The notes under the pieces were generated by a model. That model was not told the origin of the DNA. It was given only the letters and a program-made list of their open reading frames with translations, and ran no database searches. From Providencia rettgeri (lineage in GTDB: Bacteria; Pseudomonadota; Gammaproteobacteria; Enterobacterales; Enterobacteriaceae): 64,000 bases of DNA. Made by a program: the position numbers and the translations under genes. Location: assembly GCF_013255915.1 (NCBI RefSeq), contig NZ_CP053896.1, positions 2,480,001-2,544,000 of the forward strand, read 5' to 3'. This document shows, piece by piece, positions 56,288 through 64,000 of this stretch. Every line of letters starts with the position of its first letter. The first letter of the stretch is position 1.

Positions 56288-56575
56288 TCATAAATCCTTT
56301 GGTGATTGCTCGGTGACTTTCACAATGTTTTCAATATCGCGCTCACTGATGGGGTGACGAGAGAAATAACGTTCTAATATGCGTGTGCGTTTCATTTGCT
56401 CACGGCGGTTTAACCGGTAAGTCATTACGCCCAATGAAACACTGGCAATTAACCCGATTAAAAAACCCCACTCATACACGGAGAAATCACCAAAAAACCC
56501 TAAAATGCCCGACCCACTGAATAAACCGCCAAATCCAGAAAGTGCGTAAGTTAGGCGGCTCCACCAATCATTCAT
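56288..56575 (-). CDS. Phage holin (gpY position)
   Basis: 95 residues with two hydrophobic segments (LSGFGGLFSGSGILGFFGDF and WGFLIGLIASVSLGVMTY) and a basic C-terminus (YRLNRREQMKRTRI), a class II holin layout like S21. Lies at the P2 Y position directly before K. Confidence 0.83.
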   Translation of the reverse strand: MNDWWSRLTYALSGFGGLFSGSGILGFFGDFSVYEWGFLIGLIASVSLGVMTYRLNRREQMKRTRILERYFSRHPISERDIENIVKVTEQSPKDL

Positions 56576-56593
56576 GCTATTAATCCTGTTTTG

Positions 56594-56797
56594 TTAATCC
56601 CAAAGTTGGATCATTTCTTGTTTTGCCACCGGTGCGAGTTCGGGTAATTCCACCCATTGCCCCGCGGCTAGCTGTATGCCGCCCTCAACCAGATTCGGAT
56701 TGGCCTGTAATACTTGCTCAACGATGCCCTGAGTACGCCCATAATGCCGCCAACACAACAAATCAACGGTATCACCTTGCAGCGCTTGCACTTTCAT
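56594..56797 (-). CDS. X: Tail protein gpX (LysM-like)
   Basis: 67 residues (P2 X 67): GDTVDLLCWRHYGRTQGIVE, QVLQANPNL. A LysM-fold tail component. ATG overlaps the L stop (TAATG). Confidence 0.93.
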   Translation of the reverse strand: MKVQALQGDTVDLLCWRHYGRTQGIVEQVLQANPNLVEGGIQLAAGQWVELPELAPVAKQEMIQLWD

Positions 56798-57285
56798 TAG
56801 ACGAGCTCCGCAAACATGCGTAACTTGCCGAGAATATCCCGCACGGCGTTTTGGCCATCACGGCGCAGATCATCAATTTGCGTGCTCAATGCTTGGGCGT
56901 GTTTTTCACCCTCACGCGTAGTGTCAATATCGCGGTAGTTTTCAATCAATAAGGCTTTGGTAAAGCTATACACCGCATGGTAATAACGAAAAACAACGGC
57001 CGTGGTGTCGTTAATTTGCGGTGATGGCACCGCAGATAACTGGTTAAACCCTTTGGCGTTCTGTTCCTGCCGCCATTCATCCAATAGCTGATTGACATAC
57101 AACACCGCTTCTGTAGCCATATGCTTTAAACGGCTTGTGGTGACGTTTCCCATCAATCGCATGGATTGGCGCAGCGAGTCTAAACCAATGTCTGGCCAAA
57201 ATTCACCTGACGTGATTTTTTCATCACCATCGCTGATGCTTTCGTCTTGCACACTATGAATTTGTTTGGATGCCACTAAGCCCAT
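56797..57285 (-). CDS. L: Head completion protein gpL
   Basis: 162 residues (P2 L 169): GEFWPDIGLDSLRQSMRLMG, VFRYYHAVYSFTKALLIENY and the ending ILGKLRMFAELV. The ATG at 57285 follows AAGGGG by 5 nt. Confidence 0.92.
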   Translation of the reverse strand: MGLVASKQIHSVQDESISDGDEKITSGEFWPDIGLDSLRQSMRLMGNVTTSRLKHMATEAVLYVNQLLDEWRQEQNAKGFNQLSAVPSPQINDTTAVVFRYYHAVYSFTKALLIENYRDIDTTREGEKHAQALSTQIDDLRRDGQNAVRDILGKLRMFAELV

Positions 57286-57387
57286 GATTACCCCTTTGAA
57301 AAAACGGAGGTGGACAGCGACAATACAGAGGGTTAACCCTTTATTATTGCTGTGCCTCCGTGGCACGCGGGTGCAACTCGGTTAATG

Positions 57388-58083
57388 CTATTTTTTAGGC
57401 GTATCGTCTTCTTGCTTACGCACTGCCCGTAATAGCTGTTCAATCTCTTTTTTCACGCCAATATCTTTGTCAATAAGAATGGCTTTTTGTAGGTATTCAA
57501 GGGCTAAGGCTTGTTGCTTATCATCATTTTTGAGTGTTAAACCAATGACTTTGTACAACTTGGCACGCGCCCCATCAGGCATATCTGATTGCGCTGTAAT
57601 ACGCTCTAAACTCAGCAAACCATCAAGTGACGCTGTCACTTCATCTTCTTTGCCACTTGCTTTCACGGCTAATGACCAGTCGCAGATTTCATCAACTAAA
57701 ACAGTGGCTAAGGTGCGGTTATAGTTATCGGGCAACGGCAGATTAAATTGGATAGCATATTCGGCCATGTGTAAGGCTTCTGTGTATAAACCTGCGTCGA
57801 TATGCCACACCAAAGTGCGAGTAAAGACCTCATCAGCCACACCGCTCTGGCTTTCCAACACGCCCTCAATCCAACCGCGATAATTAGGTAAAACCTTGCG
57901 CTTATACGCCGCTTTGCGGTCATTGCCTTGGATATTGCTTAATTGCGCTTGGTCAGCCCGTAAACGGTGTAAAATATTTTCATAAGCGGTCATATCTGCC
58001 CGTGACATTTCGGCAGGTACCCCACCGCGACGCGATGCCATTACTTTTTGCCAGTGCTTCTGTGCCGGTGTTAAATGTTCCAT
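57388..58083 (-). CDS. M: Small terminase subunit gpM
   Basis: 231 residues (P2 M 247): LTPAQKHWQKVMASRRGGVP and WHIDAGLYTEALHMAEYAIQ. Recognises and cuts cos with gpP. Confidence 0.93.
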   Translation of the reverse strand: MEHLTPAQKHWQKVMASRRGGVPAEMSRADMTAYENILHRLRADQAQLSNIQGNDRKAAYKRKVLPNYRGWIEGVLESQSGVADEVFTRTLVWHIDAGLYTEALHMAEYAIQFNLPLPDNYNRTLATVLVDEICDWSLAVKASGKEDEVTASLDGLLSLERITAQSDMPDGARAKLYKVIGLTLKNDDKQQALALEYLQKAILIDKDIGVKKEIEQLLRAVRKQEDDTPKK

Positions 58084-58103
58084 TTGCGTTCCCCAATGTT
58101 GGC

Positions 58104-59153
58104 TTAAATTTCTTTGCTTTCGGCGTAGTTGATGCCTTCAATCAGGCAAGACAGGCCATAATCTTCAATCACATAGCCCTCATTACCTGACGAATATGTC
58201 GCCACACGGTTATATTCCGGCTCATCTTTGATCACACGGCGGTACTTGCCTTTCTGCCAGTACACCGACAGGTTTTTAAAGGTCGTTATCAAAGTTGCAC
58301 CATCGGGGAAAAACGGTACTTGTAAGGTCGGTAAGTTACCCATTGAACTCAATTTCAACAGCTCATTACCCGCGAGCATTTCCATGTTGGGATTTTGCTC
58401 ACTGTGCTTGTTCATGATTTTGAAATTTTTATCGGTATAAAGCTGATAACCCGTGATAGCCACTAAACCTTGCGCACGGCGGTGCCACGGGTCTAACAAT
58501 GAATTCACCGCATCGAATACCATCGCATCCACATTGGCATACATCCCTTTGGCAATAATTTTCCCGCTTTCATCGCGGCTGGTTAACGTGACATCTTTCA
58601 TCACGCGTTGTGGCGCCGCATTACGGATTTTTTGCAGCCAACCGATATTGACGTCTTGTAACAATGGATTTTCGGCTTTATTGGACTTTTTCACCCGTTT
58701 TACACCATTGAATCCAATCATTAAGCGGTCATTGGCTTCTTGCTGTGCGATCAGTTGGCTGATCATCGGTTGAAATTCAGGGTGCCCCGCCCATGCGTCT
58801 AACCATGAATACGGGATAAACGTATCCCAGTTGGTTTTATCACAACGATAATCGTCGCTGTTTTCCTCATTGACTTGCTCAGGCTGACGGCGCTCAGTCG
58901 TTGAGTCATTTGTACCGGCAATAGGGCCATTGACCGAACCAAAAACCTTTTGCCCCTCCTGGTCCGTCACTCCAAATGAGTTGATTTGTTTTAAAAATGG
59001 GCTGTTTTCCATTTTTGCTTTTTCTAAGCGCTGCTGCACCGCAGGGTCAACGCTAAAATTTAATGACGAACCCTCACGGCGTACTCCATTTAAGCGGGCT
59101 TGCTGGTCAAGCCATGAGAGATAATTCGCCAGTGATTCATTACTGATACCCAT
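58104..59153 (-). CDS. N: Major capsid protein precursor gpN
   Basis: 349 residues (P2 N 357), HK97-fold P2 family capsid: FVSF-type start, SPFLKQINSFGVTDQEGQKV, TNWDTFIPYSWLDAWAGHPE, LLDPWHRRAQGLVAITGYQL. Processed by gpO. Confidence 0.94.
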   Translation of the reverse strand: MGISNESLANYLSWLDQQARLNGVRREGSSLNFSVDPAVQQRLEKAKMENSPFLKQINSFGVTDQEGQKVFGSVNGPIAGTNDSTTERRQPEQVNEENSDDYRCDKTNWDTFIPYSWLDAWAGHPEFQPMISQLIAQQEANDRLMIGFNGVKRVKKSNKAENPLLQDVNIGWLQKIRNAAPQRVMKDVTLTSRDESGKIIAKGMYANVDAMVFDAVNSLLDPWHRRAQGLVAITGYQLYTDKNFKIMNKHSEQNPNMEMLAGNELLKLSSMGNLPTLQVPFFPDGATLITTFKNLSVYWQKGKYRRVIKDEPEYNRVATYSSGNEGYVIEDYGLSCLIEGINYAESKEI

Positions 59154-59199
59154 AGTAAAAACCTTTTATTGATTAAAATTGAAGAAAGTAAAGCGCGGC

Positions 59200-60021
59200 T
59201 TAATACTCAGCCAACTTAGTCGAACCACCGGTGACTTGAGGGCGTGACTCCCCTGAACCATCAGTCACTGCAAGTTGCTGCTTTAAGGCGTTAAAATCAT
59301 TAGTTAGCTGTGATAACGCTCGTTTTTGCGCTTCATTTTCGGTTAGCAAGGTGCCGCATTGCTGTGCGGTCAACTCAATGGCTGTTTTTAGGTTGGTGGT
59401 TTCTTCTGAGTTGTGATTACGTTCAAGCCCTAGCCACTGTTTCACCGTCGATAAAAACTTCTTACTGGCTTCCTTTTCCTCTTGGTGTTCGGTGTGTTGC
59501 TCACTTAACAAATGGCACTGCGTTTCTAATGAAGCGGTAAAGTAATTGCCGCTATCCGGTAAGCCGCGAGAAACCGCACTTAGTTCAATAGGACGGGAAC
59601 CAATAGCCGCAGGGTAATCAGTTAACGCTACCCCTGTTAAATAGGCGCGTTTGGTCTGTGGGAATGAGGGGTAATATTCGATACTGGAAAAAATCTTTTG
59701 GCCTGACTTATTCAGGTTAACAATGTATTCATCTTTTAAATCATCAATATCAATAGTGACTTCAAGCCCTAATTTGCCTTTAAGTTCACCCTCTGTTAAT
59801 TCAACGGTATTCACCGCTGAAATCATGCTATAGCTGCGAAATTGGCTATCTGGAAACAGACTTTTAATGTGATCCAAATTCACACGACCACAGTAAAATT
59901 TTGGGTCGTAATCTTTAGCCATCTGCTCGATATGTTCACGCTCAACGGGAAAACCGTTTAGTGTCATCCCCTCTGCACAAGCAATCAGCTTTATCTGGCG
60001 CGTATTTTTACCTTGCGACAT
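59200..60021 (-). CDS. O: Capsid scaffold/protease gpO
   Basis: 273 residues (P2 O 284). N-terminal serine protease part (IKLIACAEGMTLNGFPVERE, FYCGRVNLDHIKSLFPDSQF with the candidate His, FSSIEYYPSF with the candidate Ser); C-terminal coiled-coil scaffold. Divergent from P across a dyad-containing promoter region. Confidence 0.93.
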   Translation of the reverse strand: MSQGKNTRQIKLIACAEGMTLNGFPVEREHIEQMAKDYDPKFYCGRVNLDHIKSLFPDSQFRSYSMISAVNTVELTEGELKGKLGLEVTIDIDDLKDEYIVNLNKSGQKIFSSIEYYPSFPQTKRAYLTGVALTDYPAAIGSRPIELSAVSRGLPDSGNYFTASLETQCHLLSEQHTEHQEEKEASKKFLSTVKQWLGLERNHNSEETTNLKTAIELTAQQCGTLLTENEAQKRALSQLTNDFNALKQQLAVTDGSGESRPQVTGGSTKLAEY

Positions 60022-60103
60022 AAATCAATCTCCGTTTCTGACGTAACTGTCATTTCGATAACGCCACTATCTCAATCATCTTCTTTTTACTCAAAGGGTT
60101 ACG

Positions 60104-60125
60104 GTTCTCATAGCGCTATGAGAAC
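60104..60125. promoter_or_regulatory. Perfect dyad in divergent O/P late promoter region
   Basis: A perfect 22-bp palindrome with arms GTTCTCAT and ATGAGAAC around AGCGCT. Arms and spacing are identical to the D/FI dyad at 41,604. Centred 93 bp from the O start and 55 bp from the P start. Confidence 0.7.
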
Positions 60126-60169
60126 GCATATTCATAGAGGGTTACGCGCGGGCGTGACAAAGTGACAGC

Positions 60170-61894
60170 ATGATGAAAACAGACATTGACCCACGACAAG
60201 AAGCCAAAGAACTTTATTGGCAGGCTTACAGCGTTTCGCAGATTGCAAAGCGGCTGGGCTTAAGTATTCACACCATTTATTCATGGCGACGACGTGATAA
60301 ATGGGATGACGCATCCCCTATTCACCGTGTTACTGACCAAATACATGTAAAAGTGCTGCGTATCATGGCGAAAGACACGATGACCGCCCATGACTTTAAA
60401 ACGGTTGATTTCTTTAACCGCCAATTAGACCGGTTTGAGCGTTTGGAAATGAAGAAACAAACGGCGGGAACAAGTAAAGTTAAGGCACAAAAGAATCACT
60501 TTACCCCTGAACAAATCGAACAGCTTAAAAACCTAGTGCTAGGTAGCTTATTTGAGTATCAGCGCCAATGGTGGGATGAACGCACGCAGCGAAACCGCTT
60601 TATTCTTAAATCACGGCAAATTGGGGCTACGTGGTATTTTGCCCGCGAAGCCCTATTGACCGCATTGGAAACTGGTAATAACCAAATATTTCTATCTGCT
60701 AGCCGTGCACAGGCCTTTCAGTTCAAACGCTTTATTCAATTGTTGGCGCGCCAAGTGGGTGTTGAGCTCAAAGGCGGCGATGAGATTATGTTGTCTAACG
60801 GGGCGATCCTGTTTTTCTTGGGTACCGCAGCAGCGACAGCGCAATCCTATACCGGTGACCTCTATTTTGATGAGGTATTCTGGGTATCGCGTTTCTTAGA
60901 ATTGCGTAAAGTGGCTTCAGCCATGGCCACACAAACGGGATTGCGCCGTACTTATTTTTCGACACCATCGAGTGAAGATCACGAAGCCTACGAGTTTTGG
61001 ACGGGGGATTTTTATAACAAAGGTAAGCCCGAGAAAGAGCGCAAAATCATTGAGCTATCCCATAAGGTATTAAAGCTTGGCCATTACTGCGCGGATAGTA
61101 TGTGGCGGCAAATCGTGAATATTCATGATGCCATCGCACGCGGACTGAACCGCGTTAATTTGGAAGAAATCAAAGACGAAAACCCGCCCGACGACTTTCG
61201 TAATTTATATGAGTGTGAATTCGTTAAAACGGGTGAACGGGCGTTTAGTTATGATGCCTTAATCAATTGTGGCGTGGATGGCTATAACAGTGATGTTTGG
61301 CCTGACTGGAAACCTTACGCCCCACGGCCACTGGGTAATCGCCCAGTTTGGGTAGGCGCAGACCCAACAGGTACCGGTGATAATGGCGATGGCTTGGGGT
61401 TAGTGGTTGCATCACCACCGGCAGTCAGTGGCGGGAAATTCCGCATCATTGAAACTATCCAGTTACGCGGGATGGCCTTTGAAAAACAAGCCGAAGAAAT
61501 CAAACGCATTACCCAACGTTATAACGTGCAATCCATCACCATTGATGGCACTGGCGGTACTGGTGCCGCCGTGCACGAGCTGGTCGTTAAATTCTTTCCT
61601 GCAGCCAATTTACTCAACTATTCGGCTCCTATCAAACGCATGATGATCATGAAAATGCTCATGCTCATTCGTAATGGCCGTTTTGAATACGATGCGGGGT
61701 TACACAAGCCCCTGATCACCTCATTTATGACCATCAAGAAAGTTCAAACCCAAAGCGGGATTATCACCTATGAATCAAGTCGTGTTCGCGGCTTAGACCA
61801 TGGCGATTTAGCTTGGGCGGCAATGAACATTTTCTCTAACGAAGCGATATCCAGTGAAACTGGCAGCGCTGGCGCACAAGTTATGGAGTTTTAA
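60170..61894 (+). CDS. P: Large terminase (ATPase) gpP
   Basis: 574 residues (P2 P 590). N-terminal HTH (SVSQIAKRLGLSIHTIYSWR), ATPase with a Walker A-like ILKSRQIGATWYFAREAL and Walker B DLYFDEVFWV, and a C-terminal nuclease domain (VGADPTGTGDNGDGLGLVVA, TIDGTGGTGAAV). Powers DNA packaging. 2 bp before Q. Confidence 0.95.
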   Translation: MMKTDIDPRQEAKELYWQAYSVSQIAKRLGLSIHTIYSWRRRDKWDDASPIHRVTDQIHVKVLRIMAKDTMTAHDFKTVDFFNRQLDRFERLEMKKQTAGTSKVKAQKNHFTPEQIEQLKNLVLGSLFEYQRQWWDERTQRNRFILKSRQIGATWYFAREALLTALETGNNQIFLSASRAQAFQFKRFIQLLARQVGVELKGGDEIMLSNGAILFFLGTAAATAQSYTGDLYFDEVFWVSRFLELRKVASAMATQTGLRRTYFSTPSSEDHEAYEFWTGDFYNKGKPEKERKIIELSHKVLKLGHYCADSMWRQIVNIHDAIARGLNRVNLEEIKDENPPDDFRNLYECEFVKTGERAFSYDALINCGVDGYNSDVWPDWKPYAPRPLGNRPVWVGADPTGTGDNGDGLGLVVASPPAVSGGKFRIIETIQLRGMAFEKQAEEIKRITQRYNVQSITIDGTGGTGAAVHELVVKFFPAANLLNYSAPIKRMMIMKMLMLIRNGRFEYDAGLHKPLITSFMTIKKVQTQSGIITYESSRVRGLDHGDLAWAAMNIFSNEAISSETGSAGAQVMEF

Positions 61895-61896
61895 CC

Positions 61897-62952
61897 ATGG
61901 AACAAGCAACAGAATTAGCAGCAACCGAAGAACAAACACAGAGTCCTGAATTTTGCTCATTTACTTTTGACCCGCCATCAATTGTCTCTGGCGGCGGTGA
62001 TTTGCTGGACTGCATGGAGTGCAACCACAATGGCCGTTGGTATGAAACCCCTATTGACTTCACTGGCATTGCACGCTCGTTTACCTCGTCAGCGGCCTAC
62101 CATCAATCACCGTTAGTGTTTAAACGCAATGTGATCACAAGTTGTTTTGAACCAACGCCGTATTTATCACGCCCTGATTTCACCACCTTAGCGCAGGATT
62201 TTGTGGTTTTTGGTAATGGTTACCTTGAAAAGCGCATTAACCGGCTCGGCGATATGTTAACGCTTAAACCCTCCTTGGCTAAGTACACCCGCGCCGGTGT
62301 GAATGAGGGGCAATACTGGCAAGTGAAGAATTACCAAGATGCCTACGAATTTCGCAAAAATAGCATTATCCATTTGAAAAACCCATGTATTCACCAAGAG
62401 ATATACGGCGTTCCCGATTACTTGGCGGGGCTTATTTCCGCTAACTTGAATCATTCGGCTACCCTGTTTAGAACAAACTATTATGAGAATGGGAGTCATG
62501 CCGGTGTGATGGTATATCTTTCCGCGGCATTAGCTGACGACAAGGCCGTCGAGTCATTAAAAAAATCACTCACAGAAGCCCGTAAAGGTAAGGCGTTTAA
62601 GAATATCTTTGTGTATGCCGCCAACGGTGGCAAGGATGGGATTCAAATTTTGCCATTCTCACAAATCAGTGCGAAAGACGAGTTTGTCGGTATCAAGGAC
62701 ACCACCCGCGATGATTTGTTGGCAATGCACCGTATCCCACCGCAGTTGATGGGGATCATTCCGCAAGGCTCGGGTAGCCTTGGCGATATCGAAAAAGCCG
62801 CAATGGTGTTTTGGTTCAATGAGTTACTACCTCTGATGGAAAGCATGAAATCAATTAATGACATGCTAGGTGTTGAAGTGATCCGCTTTAAACAATATGC
62901 GTTGCTGGATTTTTTGACGCAGGCGAAGAACAAAGAGCCTAACTATAAATAA
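61897..62952 (+). CDS. Q: Portal protein gpQ
   Basis: 351 residues (P2 Q 344): CSFTFDPPSIVSGGGDLLDC, YHQSPLVFKRNVI, GIKDTTRDDLLAMHRIPPQL, SLGDIEKAAMVFWFNELLPL. Forms the head portal. Confidence 0.95.
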   Translation: MEQATELAATEEQTQSPEFCSFTFDPPSIVSGGGDLLDCMECNHNGRWYETPIDFTGIARSFTSSAAYHQSPLVFKRNVITSCFEPTPYLSRPDFTTLAQDFVVFGNGYLEKRINRLGDMLTLKPSLAKYTRAGVNEGQYWQVKNYQDAYEFRKNSIIHLKNPCIHQEIYGVPDYLAGLISANLNHSATLFRTNYYENGSHAGVMVYLSAALADDKAVESLKKSLTEARKGKAFKNIFVYAANGGKDGIQILPFSQISAKDEFVGIKDTTRDDLLAMHRIPPQLMGIIPQGSGSLGDIEKAAMVFWFNELLPLMESMKSINDMLGVEVIRFKQYALLDFLTQAKNKEPNYK

Positions 62953-62996
62953 ACCTTTCAATTCACGTTAATCGATGCTCCCCCTCTCAAACATAA

Positions 62997-63020
62997 TAGA
63001 ACGGCCTTAGTGCCGTTCTA
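62997..63020 (+). terminator. Hairpin after portal gene
   Basis: Perfect 9-bp stem TAGAACGGC (62997-63005) and GCCGTTCTA (63012-63020), 6-nt loop; no T run, so termination is uncertain. Confidence 0.5.
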
Positions 63021-63149
63021 CCTATTCCACATACCCAAATTTATTTTTTATCTCATCTAGGCTGTACAGCCTGAATAATCGCAAATAACACCACTCACGA
63101 GCTAATCACATCATAGCTAGCGCGGCCCATCTTTACCCCTTTGCGCGCG

Positions 63150-63168
63150 CTTGCTCCCCCGCCTCGCC
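63150..63168. other. Probable cos site (packaging ends)
   Basis: On the minus strand the 19-mer starts GGCGAGGCGGGG and ends in GAGCAAG. The first 12 bases equal the P2 cohesive end as I recall it (GGCGAGGCGGGG then AAAGCAC), and the site lies between the Q end and the old/tin-equivalent region, as in P2. A flanking CACAAAA/TTTTGTG dyad lies at about 63,172-63,200. Confidence 0.8.
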
Positions 63169-63301
63169 CGCACACAAAAGGGGTGGGATTTTGTGCGGGT
63201 GTACGAGAGACTAAAGTGGCACCAGTACAGATACCGAGCAGAAAATAAGTCAAGTCTAAATTTGTGCAAATGAATACATTTTTGTCATTTATCCATACAC
63301 T

Positions 63302-64000
63302 CTATAACTTACAAATAAAATCTACACCTGTAATATTGAAATCTGTATTAACAGGAATTTTTGTTAAATAAACACTAAATCCCGATAAGTCTTCGCTAGC
63401 TACTTTTCTTAAAGCTGATTCTACCCTTTTTTGAAAAAATTCATCTGAATTATCTGCTACTCTTAGATAATGATAAAAACAAAATAAATTTAAAATATTT
63501 TGTTCTTTATTTAAAAAAATGGCAGTTCCTGATTTATTATTTTCTTTATAATCTTTTTCTTTAAGGATAAGCATCTCAGCAAGTTCACCCAACCCCTTTT
63601 TATCAAAGAAACAAAATCCTTTTATAGCATAATACCCCATTTCATACTCTAATTGCTTATTAATCAACTTATCAATAAATATGTTGGAATAAAAATGTGG
63701 CTTCTGTAGTCCTTTTATATAGTAATCATCAAATTTAGTGGAATTCGGCTCAAACATAACCATGTTAAATTCATGGCTATCAATATTTTCTCTTACTCCT
63801 CTCAGCCTATCACAGGTATAATAGCCAAGCCAATCAAGCTCATCATGAATATAGGTACTATTTCTACCTGAATAATTAACTCTTCTATAAACATAATCAA
63901 TAAGGTCATGAGGTTTATCTAGAATATCCACAATAACATAAAGATCAAATATATTAATAGCCCATGGTAATTCATCGTTATTAAACAAGTTAGTTTCAGA
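63302..64000 (-). CDS. Unknown AT-rich cargo gene past cos, 5' end outside window
   Basis: 233 residues visible; the frame is open to the right edge (SETNLFNNDELPWAINIF), so the true start lies beyond. Hydrophilic, with no membrane segment. The opening LPWAINIFDLYVIVDILDKP, then HDLIDYVYRRV, resembles a C-terminal region found in large putative defence proteins in my memory, but I cannot name a family. It is strongly AT-rich compared with Q. Position equals that of P2 old/tin, a known hotspot for anti-phage genes. Confidence 0.6.
   Translation of the reverse strand, partial: SETNLFNNDELPWAINIFDLYVIVDILDKPHDLIDYVYRRVNYSGRNSTYIHDELDWLGYYTCDRLRGVRENIDSHEFNMVMFEPNSTKFDDYYIKGLQKPHFYSNIFIDKLINKQLEYEMGYYAIKGFCFFDKKGLGELAEMLILKEKDYKENNKSGTAIFLNKEQNILNLFCFYHYLRVADNSDEFFQKRVESALRKVASEDLSGFSVYLTKIPVNTDFNITGVDFICKL

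Larger units (their letters stand above)
37672..64000 (-). mobile_element. P2-like (Peduovirus-type) prophage, right part outside window
   Basis: A near-complete P2 late gene set plus ogr and cos, noticeably less AT-rich than the flanks. Integrase, repressor and replication genes, which in P2 lie past cos, are not in the window and should follow after 64,000. The left limit is inferred to lie between 37,672 and 37,871 from the terminator and arm-site-like repeats. Relative to P2 the FI-U operon is inverted, and AT-rich cargo genes are inserted at four positions. Confidence 0.9.

Noticed and set aside
57708-58440. Long open frames opposite or inside M and N (and similar ones in T, V, H)
   Set aside because: They shadow well-identified P2 genes in other frames and carry no recognisable domains; lysC within lysB is the only nested frame kept.
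1-64000. CRISPR arrays, rRNA or tRNA genes and insertion sequences
   Set aside because: No regularly spaced repeats, no cloverleaf with terminal CCA and no transposase gene seen.

Overview
The window is AT-rich enterobacterial DNA. Its closest recognisable relatives are Morganellaceae, most probably Providencia. I base this on near-E. coli versions of ydeE, ada, dcyD, yqfB, ddlA, leuE, yehS, amn, yebB and yajD in an AT-rich context; no rRNA or tRNA gene is present to confirm it.

Bases 1 to about 37,650 are chromosome, organised as many short transcription units. They hold transporters (YdeE, two other MFS carriers, a NupG-type nucleoside permease, an NhaC-type antiporter, LysE/LeuE exporters, AzlCD, an AEC carrier and a complete amino-acid ABC importer), six GNAT acetyltransferases, and housekeeping enzymes (D-cysteine desulfhydrase, D-Ala-D-Ala ligase A, AMP nucleosidase, NUDIX, NADAR, YqfB). 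Five points stand out. Ada has lost three of its four zinc cysteines. An MFS gene sits between remnants of an inositol-monophosphatase-family gene and a FAD oxidoreductase gene. A RES/Xre toxin-antitoxin operon has a perfect 15-bp operator dyad around its promoter. An extra-looking accA copy is controlled by its own MerR-type gene and nested dyads. A mesD-mesX pair encodes the oxygen-dependent, folate-independent methionine synthase system.

Bases from about 37,700 to the right edge are a P2-like (Peduovirus-type) prophage that continues beyond the window. In order of decreasing coordinate the virion genes are cos, Q and P (plus strand), then O N M L X Y K lysB lysC R S V W J I H G (minus strand), then FI FII E/E' T U, then D and ogr. 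The FI-to-U tail operon lies on the plus strand, so it is inverted relative to its P2 orientation and is now divergent from D. Both divergent late promoter regions (D/FI and O/P) carry the same dyad, GTTCTCAT-N6-ATGAGAAC, a candidate binding site for the Ogr-type activator. E is followed by an intact -1 frame and a T_TTT_TTA slippery site, as in P2 E+E'.

AT-rich cargo genes occupy four places in the prophage. Two divergent PD-(D/E)XK nuclease-like genes lie between G and U, where P2 carries its Z/fun genes. A polytopic membrane protein lies between D and ogr. A DUF4431-like gene and a 78-residue gene lie near the attachment end. A truncated unknown gene lies just past cos, where P2 carries old/tin. 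The nuclease pair and the truncated gene are the best candidates for undescribed anti-phage functions.
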